The notes below the pieces were generated by a model, which was not told the origin of the DNA, ran no database searches, and saw only the letters and a program-made list of their open reading frames with translations. A stretch of 64,000 bases of DNA, taken from positions 248,001 through 312,000 of the forward strand of contig NZ_NISI01000001.1 of NCBI RefSeq assembly GCF_002205845.1. The letters are read 5' to 3'. This document shows positions 27,733 to 35,218 of this stretch, one piece after another (within the stretch, counting starts at the first letter, position 1; every line of letters starts with the position of its first letter). This DNA is from Roseateles puraquae. Lineage in GTDB: Bacteria; Pseudomonadota; Gammaproteobacteria; Burkholderiales; Burkholderiaceae_C. The translations under genes were made by a program, and so were the position numbers.

Positions 27733-27757
27733 AGGCCCGCGAAAGCGGGCCTTTTTG
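27733..27757 (+). terminator. Rho-independent terminator of rpsT
   Basis: Arms 27733-27740 (AGGCCCGC) and 27745-27752 (GCGGGCCT) around a GAAA tetraloop, followed by TTTTT. It is 29 nt after the rpsT stop; the hydrolase gene converges from the other side. Confidence 0.92.
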
Positions 27758-27786
27758 TTTGTGCACGGCGCCTTGCGCGACAGGCG

Positions 27787-28728
27787 TCAGTGCCACTCGC
27801 CAGGCTCGACCCCCTGGATGCTGCGATCCCGCAGCCATTCGGCCACGGCACGCGCCACCCACTGCGGGTCGTCCAGCGGCAGGTCGTGCCCCGCCTTGGT
27901 GTGCAGCCGCAGCGGCGCCCCCCAGGCACGGCTGATGGACTGCGAGCATCGCCAATCCACCAGCCCGTCCGCTTTGCTGCACAACAGCAGCATCGGTGCA
28001 GCAGGCCGCGTGCGGCTCGCACGGAAGCGCACGCTCGCCAGCAACTGCCGCGCCGTATTGCGCACGCCCAGCGGGTATTGGCGCTGCAACTCCACCCAGC
28101 GATCAATGACCGCCTGCGGCGGCGTCAGGCGGGTGGTGAGCCGCAAAACACGCTCCTCGCGCATGCGTGCGCTGAAGCGGCTCAATGACAGCAGGAGCAG
28201 CCCCAAGTAGTTGAGCGGCTTCGAACGCCGAAACAACTCGCTGAAGGGCCGCAGGCTGGGGTTGATGAGCACACCCGCCTCGACCTCGGTCGGGTATCGA
28301 TTGGCCCAATCGGTGAGTACGGCCGCGCCCAGCGACATGCCGACCAGCGACACAGGCGCACCAATACCCAAGCGCTGCAACTCGGCTCGGCAGGCGTCGA
28401 CGATGGCGGAGACTTGCGTCGGGCTGGCCTGCCGCCTCAGCACGCCGGTGCCGGGCAGGTCGAGCAACACGATGCGCGTTGCGGGATGCAAGGCGCGCAA
28501 CTCACGCAGCAGGTGCTGCGGGAACACGCCCCAGTGGCCGCTGGCGCGGGACAGCCCACGCAGCAGGACCCAGGCAGGCCCTGCCGTCGACGCCGCCAGG
28601 GTGGCGCCCTGCGGCGGAGAACTTGTCGCTGATCGGGCTTCTGGAGCAGGCATCGCGCTGGAGCATACCGGCGCCAGCAGCGCCTCAAACTCAGGAGTCT
28701 CTCTAGGCGGCGCCACCGCGCCACGCAT
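27787..28728 (-). CDS. Alpha/beta hydrolase
   Basis: A 313-aa alpha/beta-fold hydrolase. The nucleophile elbow GMSLGA (Ser about 131), an aspartate in CSKADGLVDWRCS and a histidine in TKAGHDLPLDDP form the expected triad; VLLRGLSRASGHWG supplies the oxyanion region. The first 45 residues are low-complexity. Relatives are esterases and lipases; no substrate can be named. The ATG at 28728 shares a base with the DUF3579 stop (TGATG), so both come from one transcript. Confidence 0.85.
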   Translation of the reverse strand: MRGAVAPPRETPEFEALLAPVCSSAMPAPEARSATSSPPQGATLAASTAGPAWVLLRGLSRASGHWGVFPQHLLRELRALHPATRIVLLDLPGTGVLRRQASPTQVSAIVDACRAELQRLGIGAPVSLVGMSLGAAVLTDWANRYPTEVEAGVLINPSLRPFSELFRRSKPLNYLGLLLLSLSRFSARMREERVLRLTTRLTPPQAVIDRWVELQRQYPLGVRNTARQLLASVRFRASRTRPAAPMLLLCSKADGLVDWRCSQSISRAWGAPLRLHTKAGHDLPLDDPQWVARAVAEWLRDRSIQGVEPGEWH

Positions 28729-29066
28729 CACTTGGGCGACTTGCCGCCGGGCTCGTCGGGCAGCAAGCAGGCATCCGCCACCTGCAGGTTGTTGTCCCGC
28801 GCGAAGTTCATGACGAAGTCCCAGGCCATGGGCTCCAGGCGGCGGAGTTCTTCATTCACGATGACGCACTTCACGCCATTGATGACCGTGGGCACGCACA
28901 GCGGCGAGTAGCCGATATACGCACCGATCCCGCCACGCGCACCGCCGGGCCGGAAGCACGACATCGCACCCGCCAGACGCTCGGCCCAGTCGCTCGGGCG
29001 GAAGGTTTTGCCATCCAGGGTCACACCTTGGATGAAGACTTCGCGCGGCGGGGGGGCAACGGTCAT
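28728..29066 (-). CDS. DUF3579 protein
   Basis: A 112-aa soluble protein of the DUF3579 family, found mostly in betaproteobacteria and often near arginine biosynthesis genes. Features: VFIQGVTLDGKTFRPSDWAERLAG, the conserved CVPTVINGVKCVIVNEELRRLEP region (about 57-79) and an acidic middle. No catalytic motif is known. It is divergent from argD with 151 nt between, and translationally coupled to the hydrolase. Confidence 0.85.
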   Translation of the reverse strand: MTVAPPPREVFIQGVTLDGKTFRPSDWAERLAGAMSCFRPGGARGGIGAYIGYSPLCVPTVINGVKCVIVNEELRRLEPMAWDFVMNFARDNNLQVADACLLPDEPGGKSPK

Positions 29067-29217
29067 GGACAGGGGGCTTCGCGGGTACAGCGGAGCTCCG
29101 CTGCCAAAACCGCTATTGTGCCTTGAGCGCGATCCATCTGCTGCGGCGCAGCATTGCGCAGGTCATCGACCCTAGAATCAAAAGCCCACTTTTTCTCACT
29201 CTTCATCCGGAGTCCCG

Positions 29218-30420
29218 ATGAACGTCCCTTCCGCGTCCGAGCCCCATGTCATGCCGACCTACGGCCGCCTGCCCGTTGCGCTTTCGCACGGCCAGGGCTG
29301 CTGGGTCTGGGACACGGAAGGCCGACGACTGCTCGACGCGCTAGGCGGGATCGCGGTCAACACGCTCGGGCACAACCACCCTCGCCTCGTGCCCGCGCTG
29401 CAGGACCAGCTCACCAAGCTGATCCACACGAGCAACTACTACCGCATCCCGCTGCAGGAGCAGCTGGCCGCCAAGCTCTGCGAACTGTCCGGGCTGGCCA
29501 ACGTCTTCTTCTGCAACAGCGGCCTGGAAGCCAACGAAGCGGCCCTCAAGATCGCACGCAAGTTCGGCCATGACCGCGGCAACACGTCGCCCGAAGTGAT
29601 CGTCTTCGAAGGTGCTTTCCACGGCCGCTCCCTGGCCACGCTGTCGGCCACGGCCAACCCCAAGATCCAGGCCGGCTTCGCGCCCCTGGTGCCAGGCTTC
29701 GTGCGCTGCCCGCTGAACGACATCCCGGCCGTCGAGGCCGCCCTCGCCGCCCATCCCAACGTCACGGCCATCTTCCTGGAGACCATCCAGGGCGAAGGTG
29801 GCATCAACCCGGCGCGTGTCGAGTTCCTGCAGGCCCTGCGCCGGCTGTGTGACGAGCGCGACCTGCTGCTGATGTTGGACGAGGTGCAGTGCGGCATCGG
29901 CCGCACCGGCAAGTGGTTCGCCCACCAATGGGCCGGCATCCGCCCGGACGTGATGCCCCTGGCCAAGGGCCTGGGCTCGGGCGTGCCCATCGGTGCGGTC
30001 GTGTGCGGCCCGCGCGCTGCGGGTGTGCTGACGGCAGGCAACCACGGCACCACCTTCGGCGGCAACCCGCTGGCCATGCGGGCCGGTGTCGAAACGCTGA
30101 AGATCATGGAAGAAGACGGCCTGCTGGCCAATGCCGAAGCCGTGGGTGCCACGCTGCGTGGCGCGCTGGCCGAGGGCCTGGCGGGCGTGGCCGGCGTGGT
30201 GGAGATCCGCGGGCAAGGCCTGATGCTCGGCATCGAGCTCGACCGCCCCGCCGGCCCGCTGCTGGGCCAGGCCCTGGAAGCCGGCCTGCTGATCAGCGTG
30301 ACCGCCGACCGTGTGGTGCGCCTGCTGCCGCCGCTCATCCTGACGCATGACGAAGCGCGGCAGATTGCCACGCTGCTGGTGCCTCTGATCAAGGCCTTGC
30401 TGGCCCAGCCCAAGCCATGA
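29218..30420 (+). CDS. argD: Acetylornithine aminotransferase
   Basis: A 400-aa class III PLP transaminase converting N-acetylglutamate semialdehyde to N-acetylornithine; it may also act in lysine synthesis. Motifs: NTLGHNHPRLVPAL, FCNSGLEANEAALK, FEGAFHGRSLATLSAT, LLMLDEVQCGIGRTG (aspartate that holds the pyridine nitrogen) and the Schiff-base lysine in PLAKGLGSGVPIGA. Normal length. ATG at 29218 follows a CCGGAG Shine-Dalgarno sequence. A -10-like TAGAAT lies at 29173-29178. The stop overlaps argF by 4 nt. Confidence 0.93.
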   Translation: MNVPSASEPHVMPTYGRLPVALSHGQGCWVWDTEGRRLLDALGGIAVNTLGHNHPRLVPALQDQLTKLIHTSNYYRIPLQEQLAAKLCELSGLANVFFCNSGLEANEAALKIARKFGHDRGNTSPEVIVFEGAFHGRSLATLSATANPKIQAGFAPLVPGFVRCPLNDIPAVEAALAAHPNVTAIFLETIQGEGGINPARVEFLQALRRLCDERDLLLMLDEVQCGIGRTGKWFAHQWAGIRPDVMPLAKGLGSGVPIGAVVCGPRAAGVLTAGNHGTTFGGNPLAMRAGVETLKIMEEDGLLANAEAVGATLRGALAEGLAGVAGVVEIRGQGLMLGIELDRPAGPLLGQALEAGLLISVTADRVVRLLPPLILTHDEARQIATLLVPLIKALLAQPKP

Positions 30421-31379
30421 AGCCCGGGGACTCGCTGATGCGCCACTACCTCCAGTTCAAGGACCTGCGGGCCGAGGAATACGCCCATTTGTTCGACCGC
30501 GCCGCCATCATCAAGCGGCGCTTCAAGAACTACGAGAAGTACCAGCCGCTGCAGGACCGCACGCTGGCCATGATCTTCGAGAAGGCCAGCACGCGCACCC
30601 GCGTGAGCTTCGAGGCTGGCATGTATCAGATGGGCGGCTCGGTCGTTCACCTGACCACCGGCGACAGCCAGCTCGGCCGCGCCGAACCCATCGAAGACTC
30701 CGCCCGTGTGATCAGCCGCATGGTGGACATCGTGATGATCCGCACCTTTGAGCAAAGCAAGATCGAGCGCTTTGCCGCGCACTCGCGCGTGCCCGTCATC
30801 AACGGGCTGACCAACGAATACCACCCCTGCCAGATCCTGGCCGACCTGTTCACCTTCATCGAGAACCGCGGCATGGACCGGCGCGGTGCGATCGACATGG
30901 ACTGCCTCAAGGGCCGCGTCGTGGCCTGGGTGGGTGACGGCAACAACATGGCCAACACCTGGCTGCAGGCGGCCGAGATCCTCGGCTTCAAGGTGCATGT
31001 GAGCACGCCCAGCGGCTATGGCGTCGACCCGGCCATCGCGGGCGTCAAGGACGCCAGCTGCTACCGCGTCTTCAAAGACCCGCGCGAAGCCTGCGAAGGT
31101 GCCGACCTCGTCACCACGGACGTCTGGACGAGCATGGGCTTCGAGGCCGAGAACGAGGCCCGCAAAGCCGCCTTTGCCGACTGGTGCGTGGACGCCGCCA
31201 TGATGGCCCGCGCCAAGCCGGACGCCCTCTTCATGCACTGCCTGCCCGCCCACCGTGGTGAAGAGGTGAGCGCCGACGTGATCGACGGCCCGCAATCGGT
31301 CGTCTGGGACGAAGCCGAGAACCGCATGCACGTGCAAAAGGCGTTGATGGAATACCTGCTGCTGGGCCGCATCGGCTGA
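30417..31379 (+). CDS. argF: Ornithine carbamoyltransferase, anabolic
   Basis: A 320-aa cytoplasmic enzyme joining ornithine and carbamoyl phosphate to citrulline. All signatures are present: carbamoyl phosphate loop EKASTRTR, EYHPCQILADL, and the C-terminal HCLPAHRGEEV. The ATG at 30417 overlaps the argD stop (ATGA); the internal ATG at 30438 (MRHYLQFKDL), where conservation begins, is the main alternative. argD-argF form an operon ended by a strong terminator. Confidence 0.96.
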   Translation: MKPGDSLMRHYLQFKDLRAEEYAHLFDRAAIIKRRFKNYEKYQPLQDRTLAMIFEKASTRTRVSFEAGMYQMGGSVVHLTTGDSQLGRAEPIEDSARVISRMVDIVMIRTFEQSKIERFAAHSRVPVINGLTNEYHPCQILADLFTFIENRGMDRRGAIDMDCLKGRVVAWVGDGNNMANTWLQAAEILGFKVHVSTPSGYGVDPAIAGVKDASCYRVFKDPREACEGADLVTTDVWTSMGFEAENEARKAAFADWCVDAAMMARAKPDALFMHCLPAHRGEEVSADVIDGPQSVVWDEAENRMHVQKALMEYLLLGRIG

Positions 31380-31409
31380 CCCCGCACGCCGCGCCGACGC
31401 CAAGCAAAA

Positions 31410-31438
31410 AGCCGGCTGCCTGCAGCCGGCTCTTTTTT
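31410..31438 (+). terminator. Rho-independent terminator of argD-argF
   Basis: Arms 31410-31418 (AGCCGGCTG) and 31423-31431 (CAGCCGGCT), loop CCTG, followed by a TCTTTTTT tail. It lies 30 nt after the argF stop; upstream A residues could let it serve the convergent PEP-CTERM gene as well. Confidence 0.9.
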
Positions 31439-31456
31439 ATCTGCGCTCGCGGCCGC

Positions 31457-32056
31457 TCAGTCCACGCGACGGCGGCGAGCCAGCAGCAGCGCCGCGCCGC
31501 CAACCATCAGCGCCAGACTGCTCGGCTCCGGCACGGCGCTGATGTTGTCCAGTGCGACGCCGGCGGCTGTGCCAGTCAGGTCAAAGGACAGCGCGGTGCC
31601 GCTGAAGCTGAGGCTGGTGGAGGTCCAGGTCGTGTAGTCCGTGCCATTGGCCGCCAGCGTGACCGACCCCAACAGGCTGCCCGTGCCGTTCAGGCCGGAG
31701 TAGGCCTTGATCTCGACCGACGCGCCGGTGGGGTTGGAGAAGTAGAAGTTCAGCAGGCCGTCCACGCCGCCGGCCACGTTCATGTAGGCCGCCGTGTTGG
31801 TCACGCCATCCAGCTGCGCGTAGGCCACGCCGAGCGGCGACGGGGCGCCCGCGTAGTAGTCGCCGCCCGCGAGGCCACCCAGGCCGTCGCCATTGGACAG
31901 ACCCACCACATTGACGAAGCTGACGCCCTGGGCGGCGTAGAAGTTGTCGACCGTCTGGCCGTAGTCCCAGGTCTTCTCGAAGTCCACCAGGAAAGGGGAC
32001 GCTGCAAAAGCCGGCGAGGCCAGGCCGAGTGCCAGTGCGAGGGTGGCGAGCTTCAT
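31457..32056 (-). CDS. PEP-CTERM exported protein (first)
   Basis: A 199-aa secreted protein. Signal peptide MKLATLALALGLASPAFA, a beta-rich middle with NFYFSNPTGASVEIKAYSG and SFDLTGTAAGVALDNIS, and a C-terminal PEP-CTERM sorting signal: VPEPSSLALM, a hydrophobic stretch and the basic end RRRRVD. Exosortase normally cleaves such proteins at the outer surface; no exosortase gene is in this window. I start at the ATG at 32056 because the signal peptide begins there. The middle looks like a carbohydrate-binding or DUF642-like fold, but I cannot name the family. Confidence 0.85.
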   Translation of the reverse strand: MKLATLALALGLASPAFAASPFLVDFEKTWDYGQTVDNFYAAQGVSFVNVVGLSNGDGLGGLAGGDYYAGAPSPLGVAYAQLDGVTNTAAYMNVAGGVDGLLNFYFSNPTGASVEIKAYSGLNGTGSLLGSVTLAANGTDYTTWTSTSLSFSGTALSFDLTGTAAGVALDNISAVPEPSSLALMVGGAALLLARRRRVD

Positions 32057-32116
32057 CGAATGAACTCCAGAGCTTGAGGGTGGGGGCGGCAGGGCCGCTG
32101 CGTCTAAGTCGGCGCG

Positions 32117-32150
32117 AGTGTGGTGGGGGAAGACGACAGCCGCGTGACGC
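32117..32150 (-). promoter_or_regulatory. Degenerate Pho-box-like repeat upstream of the first PEP-CTERM gene
   Basis: On the minus strand GTCAC (32148-32144) and GTCGT (32137-32133) are 11 bp apart; 10 nt later comes CACACT (32122-32117), a poor -10. The second half-site is imperfect, so this is weaker than the repeats at the PHP and phytase-like genes. Confidence 0.35.
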
Positions 32151-32180
32151 TGATCGCTAGCCAGCCGCGCCGGCTGACCC

Positions 32181-32202
32181 ATGTCACCGGCCCGTCATCG
32201 GA
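32181..32202 (+). promoter_or_regulatory. Pho-box-like direct repeat upstream of the PCu(A)C-like gene
   Basis: GTCAC at 32183-32187 and GTCAT at 32194-32198, exactly 11 bp apart, end 54 nt before the ATG at 32252, similar to the 57 and 59 nt seen at the PHP and phytase-like genes. The hexamer 10 nt downstream (GAACGT) is not a good -10. Confidence 0.45.
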
Positions 32203-32251
32203 GGCTGCGAACGTCAGGCGCCTTCTTCACGCACCACCGCCCGGGCCGCCC

Positions 32252-32695
32252 ATGACCTCCCGCCGCCATCTGCTCCTTGCCGCCTGCAGCCTGCCGCTGG
32301 GTCTCTCCCGCCCCGTACAGGCCTGCGATTTCTTCAGCAGCCGTCTGCGCATCTGGCACCCCTGGACACGCGCGACGCGAGTCGATGCCGACAGCGCCAA
32401 GGTCTGCATGCGCTTTGATGAAGTGCGCGAGACCGACCGGCTGATCGGTGTCGAGACCCCCGTGGCTGGGGGGTGTCGACTGGCGGGGCCCGGCATCCCG
32501 CCGGACCGCGCCGGCCTGTCGCTGCTCATCAAACAGGGCGAGGAGATCACCCTCACCGAAGACGGCCTGCACATCGAACTGCTCGATCTCCAGCACCCGC
32601 TGCAAGTGGGGCGCTCCTTTGCGCTGCGCCTCATCTTCGAGTCGGCCGGTGCCGTCGAGACCGCGCTCAACGTCGACTACGCCGGCCCGCGATGA
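32252..32695 (+). CDS. PCu(A)C/DUF461-like exported protein with altered metal site
   Basis: A 147-aa exported protein. The N-terminus MTSRRHLLLAACSLPLG looks like a Tat or lipoprotein signal (twin arginine, LAAC). The remainder follows the PCu(A)C copper-chaperone pattern: IWHPWTRATRVDADSAKVCM, ETDRLIGVETPVAGG, DGLHIELLDLQHPLQVG and LIFESAGAVETALNV. The ligands of classical PCu(A)C are not kept: HxM is HxE here, and the methionine-rich first loop is missing. It may bind another metal or have lost metal binding. ATG at 32252 is supported by the signal peptide. It stands 107 nt before the PHP gene. Confidence 0.7.
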   Translation: MTSRRHLLLAACSLPLGLSRPVQACDFFSSRLRIWHPWTRATRVDADSAKVCMRFDEVRETDRLIGVETPVAGGCRLAGPGIPPDRAGLSLLIKQGEEITLTEDGLHIELLDLQHPLQVGRSFALRLIFESAGAVETALNVDYAGPR

Positions 32696-32728
32696 GCCTT
32701 CGGCAAGCGGCGCATGCGCCGTGATTCC

Positions 32729-32762
32729 GCGTCACGGCAAGGTCATGACCCGTCCCTAGCAT
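32729..32762 (+). promoter_or_regulatory. Pho-box-type promoter of the PHP-domain gene
   Basis: GTCAC at 32731-32735 and GTCAT at 32742-32746 form an 11-bp direct repeat. Exactly 10 nt later TAGCAT (32757-32762) stands as -10. This copies the geometry of E. coli phoA, where the PhoB box replaces the -35. The start codon follows at 32803. Confidence 0.6.
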
Positions 32763-32802
32763 CCGCCGCGTTCAAGCCCCCCTCACCTCTGGAGCTGCCT
32801 TC

Positions 32803-35073
32803 ATGAAGACCGTGTTCACCAAGAGCCAGATCGCGCTGGCCGCCCTCGCTGCGATCAGCAGCGTGGCCGTCATCGCCCCGACCATCGCGACGGCCGGCAA
32901 CAAGACGCCCGGCAAGTACGTCTCTGGCGACTTCCACAACCACACCACCTGCTCGGACGGTTCGATCTCCATGCAGAAGCTGGTCAAGAAGTCCACCGAC
33001 AAGGCCGACACGCCCTGGGGGCTGGACTGGTTCGTGCAGGCTGGCCACGGCGGCACCGGCAACCGCAACTGCACGCTGGTGGAAGACGCTTCGCTGTCCA
33101 CGCCGGCCTACCCCTTCGTCAGCGGCCAGGGCCCGACGACGACCTGGACCAACAGCATCGGTGCGGCCAACCTCAAGGGCAATGGCGGCGGCGTGGGTGG
33201 CAACGGCAACATGTGGCGCTGGCAATCCATCCAGGAGTACCAGTACCCGGTGATGGAGTACCTGAACGCACAGAAGAACCTGCCGCTGTTCATCGGCCTG
33301 GAGTCGGTGGTGGCCGGCCATGAGCACACCTCCATGTCCGTCATCACGGGCCAGATCCCGCAAGCCCTGGACAACGCCACGCTGCCCACCAGCGCCGGCT
33401 ACGTGGCCCTGGGCAATGCCAACGCGCTGGCGCAGTGGTCCTACTGCTTCGATCGTGGCGACACCGACACCAGCCGCGGCAACACCACCGGCACGAGCAC
33501 CGGCAACAACTGGAACTGCGCCGTGCCGGGCAGCGCCAACAGCGCCGACGTGAGCTGGAACAGCACCGCCCAGAAGCTGATGCCCAGCGGCAGCGGCGTG
33601 GGCTCGGGCGTGGGCACCAAGGGCCACCTGAAGACGCTGGAAGCGCTCAAGTGGATGAAGCAGTACCACCCCAATGGCAGCTACTACATCCCCGCCCACC
33701 TGGAGCGTGCCGGCCCCTTCAATCCCGACGGCAACAACGGCTTCAACGTCGAGCACCTGCGCAACTTCAACAACACCGCGCCGGACATCGCGTTCGGCTT
33801 CGAGACCCAGCCGGGCCACGGCGCCTCCGCCGAGCGCGGCGAGTACCGCCAACTGCGCAACGGCTTCACCGGCTCGGCCACCAATGTGGACTCGGTGGGC
33901 GGTACGACCTACGGCGGCACGGGCGTCTACGGCGCGCTCGTCGGCGGCGTGTGGGACGCGCTGCTGGGTGAAGGCCGCAACTGGTGGTTCTTCGCGAGCT
34001 CCGACTGGCACAACCGCGGCAGCTTCGGCCCCGATGACCGCCGCTCCACGCAAGACTTCTACCCGGGTGAATACCAGCGCACCCATGTGCTCGTTCGCAA
34101 CGGCGGCGACAAGCTGCGCCCGCAGACCATCGTTGACGGCCTGCGCAGCGGCAACGCCTGGGCGGCCAGCGGCCAACTGATCGACCGCTTCGCCATGGTG
34201 GCCTGCGCCTCCTATGCCGGCCCGGCTGGGCGCAGCAATGCCGCCGTCGAAGCCCTGGCCGTGGCCGCCGCCTCGAACGCCACCGACGTGGATGCCACCG
34301 GCTGCGCCACCATGGGCCAGAAGCTCGTCGTGCGCCCGGGCGCCGAGATCGTGGTCAGCATCGCGCTGCGCGACCCGGCTGGCACCAACTACGCGCCCTA
34401 CAGCTTCCCCAATCCCTCGCTGCTGCAGGTCGGCATCAACCGCCCGATCAACCAGCCCGTGCTGGACCACGTCGACCTGATCCGCGGCATGGTGTCGGGC
34501 TACCGCCAGCCCGGCGCACCTGACTACGCCGGTGAATGGCCGCGCAACACCGACTGGCTGAAGGCCGACGGCACGACTGCCGGCCTCTCGGCCGTGCCGG
34601 CTGCCGCCAAGAACACCACGGCCAGCGTCATCCGCACCTTCAGCGCCAATGGCAGCGCGCCGTGGGTGCAGGTGCAGTCGGGTGTGGACGGCACCGGGTT
34701 CCTGAAGATGACCTACCGCATCCCGGCCGTGCAGGCGTCGCAGTACGTCCGCGTGCGGGGCAGCAACCTGCCCGCCGCCGTGCCCTACGAGACCGATGCC
34801 AGCGGTAACCCGCTGTCCGATCTCTACACCAACGCCACCGTCACGGCCAACCTGCGCATTCCCTGCACGACCGTGGGCACCAACGTGCCGGCCACCGGCG
34901 TGACCTGGTCGCAGAGCAACGGGCCGATCGACGGCTGCCCCAGCCACCTGCCGGTGGTGAACGGCCAGAAGATGGTGGCCTACGACGTGGCGGCCTGGTC
35001 TGACCTCTGGTTCTACAGCAACCCGATCTACGTCGAGGTCAGCGGCTCCACGCTGGTCGCCGGCGTCAAGTAA
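32803..35073 (+). CDS. Secreted PHP-domain metallohydrolase (DUF3604-like)
   Basis: A 756-aa exported protein with a Sec signal peptide (1-31). The mature N-terminus is a PHP domain with metal ligands in family order: HxH at 45/47 (GDFHNHTTCSDGS), H82 where PHP proteins have the DH pair (here GH), E167 (FIGLES), H175, H299 (PAHLERAG) and D401/H403 (SSDWHNRG). PHP enzymes are metal-dependent phosphoesterases. The inserts between the ligands are long and Gly/Asn/Ser-rich, and residues about 480-756 form a separate beta-rich region of unknown kind. A Pho-box-type promoter precedes the gene and a 13-bp hairpin follows it. I propose an extracellular or periplasmic phosphoesterase; the substrate is unknown and a protease-like or structural role is not excluded. 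Confidence 0.75.
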   Translation: MKTVFTKSQIALAALAAISSVAVIAPTIATAGNKTPGKYVSGDFHNHTTCSDGSISMQKLVKKSTDKADTPWGLDWFVQAGHGGTGNRNCTLVEDASLSTPAYPFVSGQGPTTTWTNSIGAANLKGNGGGVGGNGNMWRWQSIQEYQYPVMEYLNAQKNLPLFIGLESVVAGHEHTSMSVITGQIPQALDNATLPTSAGYVALGNANALAQWSYCFDRGDTDTSRGNTTGTSTGNNWNCAVPGSANSADVSWNSTAQKLMPSGSGVGSGVGTKGHLKTLEALKWMKQYHPNGSYYIPAHLERAGPFNPDGNNGFNVEHLRNFNNTAPDIAFGFETQPGHGASAERGEYRQLRNGFTGSATNVDSVGGTTYGGTGVYGALVGGVWDALLGEGRNWWFFASSDWHNRGSFGPDDRRSTQDFYPGEYQRTHVLVRNGGDKLRPQTIVDGLRSGNAWAASGQLIDRFAMVACASYAGPAGRSNAAVEALAVAAASNATDVDATGCATMGQKLVVRPGAEIVVSIALRDPAGTNYAPYSFPNPSLLQVGINRPINQPVLDHVDLIRGMVSGYRQPGAPDYAGEWPRNTDWLKADGTTAGLSAVPAAAKNTTASVIRTFSANGSAPWVQVQSGVDGTGFLKMTYRIPAVQASQYVRVRGSNLPAAVPYETDASGNPLSDLYTNATVTANLRIPCTTVGTNVPATGVTWSQSNGPIDGCPSHLPVVNGQKMVAYDVAAWSDLWFYSNPIYVEVSGSTLVAGVK

Positions 35074-35118
35074 GGCCAGCTTCGCGCGGCGCCACGCGCT
35101 GCGCGGGAGCCTCACCCG

Positions 35119-35148
35119 ACGGGGTGCCGTGGCGACACGGCACCCCGT
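35119..35148 (+). terminator. Strong hairpin after the PHP-domain gene
   Basis: A perfect 13-bp stem (35119-35131 with 35136-35148) on a GCGA tetraloop, followed by CGTCCTTGCTTG, only moderately T-rich. It probably ends or weakens transcription between the PHP gene and the PpiC operon. Confidence 0.65.
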
Positions 35149-35159
35149 CGTCCTTGCTT

Positions 35160-35191
35160 GTCGTCGTTCTGTCTTGCAGCCTCACTAGCAT
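35160..35191 (+). promoter_or_regulatory. Weak Pho-box-like promoter of the PpiC-HupE operon
   Basis: GTCGT at 35160-35164 and GTCTT at 35171-35175 are 11 bp apart, and TAGCAT at 35186-35191 follows after exactly 10 nt. Both half-sites deviate from GTCAC/T, but the -10 and its surroundings (CTAGCATCCG) are identical to those of the PHP gene promoter. Confidence 0.4.
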
Positions 35192-35218
35192 CCGGCGCTT
35201 GCGCTTCGCCCTGCCGCC

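Noticed and set aside
32743-35115. A very long open frame on the minus strand opposite the PHP gene
   Set aside because: Its sequence is an Ala/Gly/Val/His-rich antisense translation without domain motifs, produced by the high GC content. The plus strand has a signal peptide, metal motifs, promoter and terminator.
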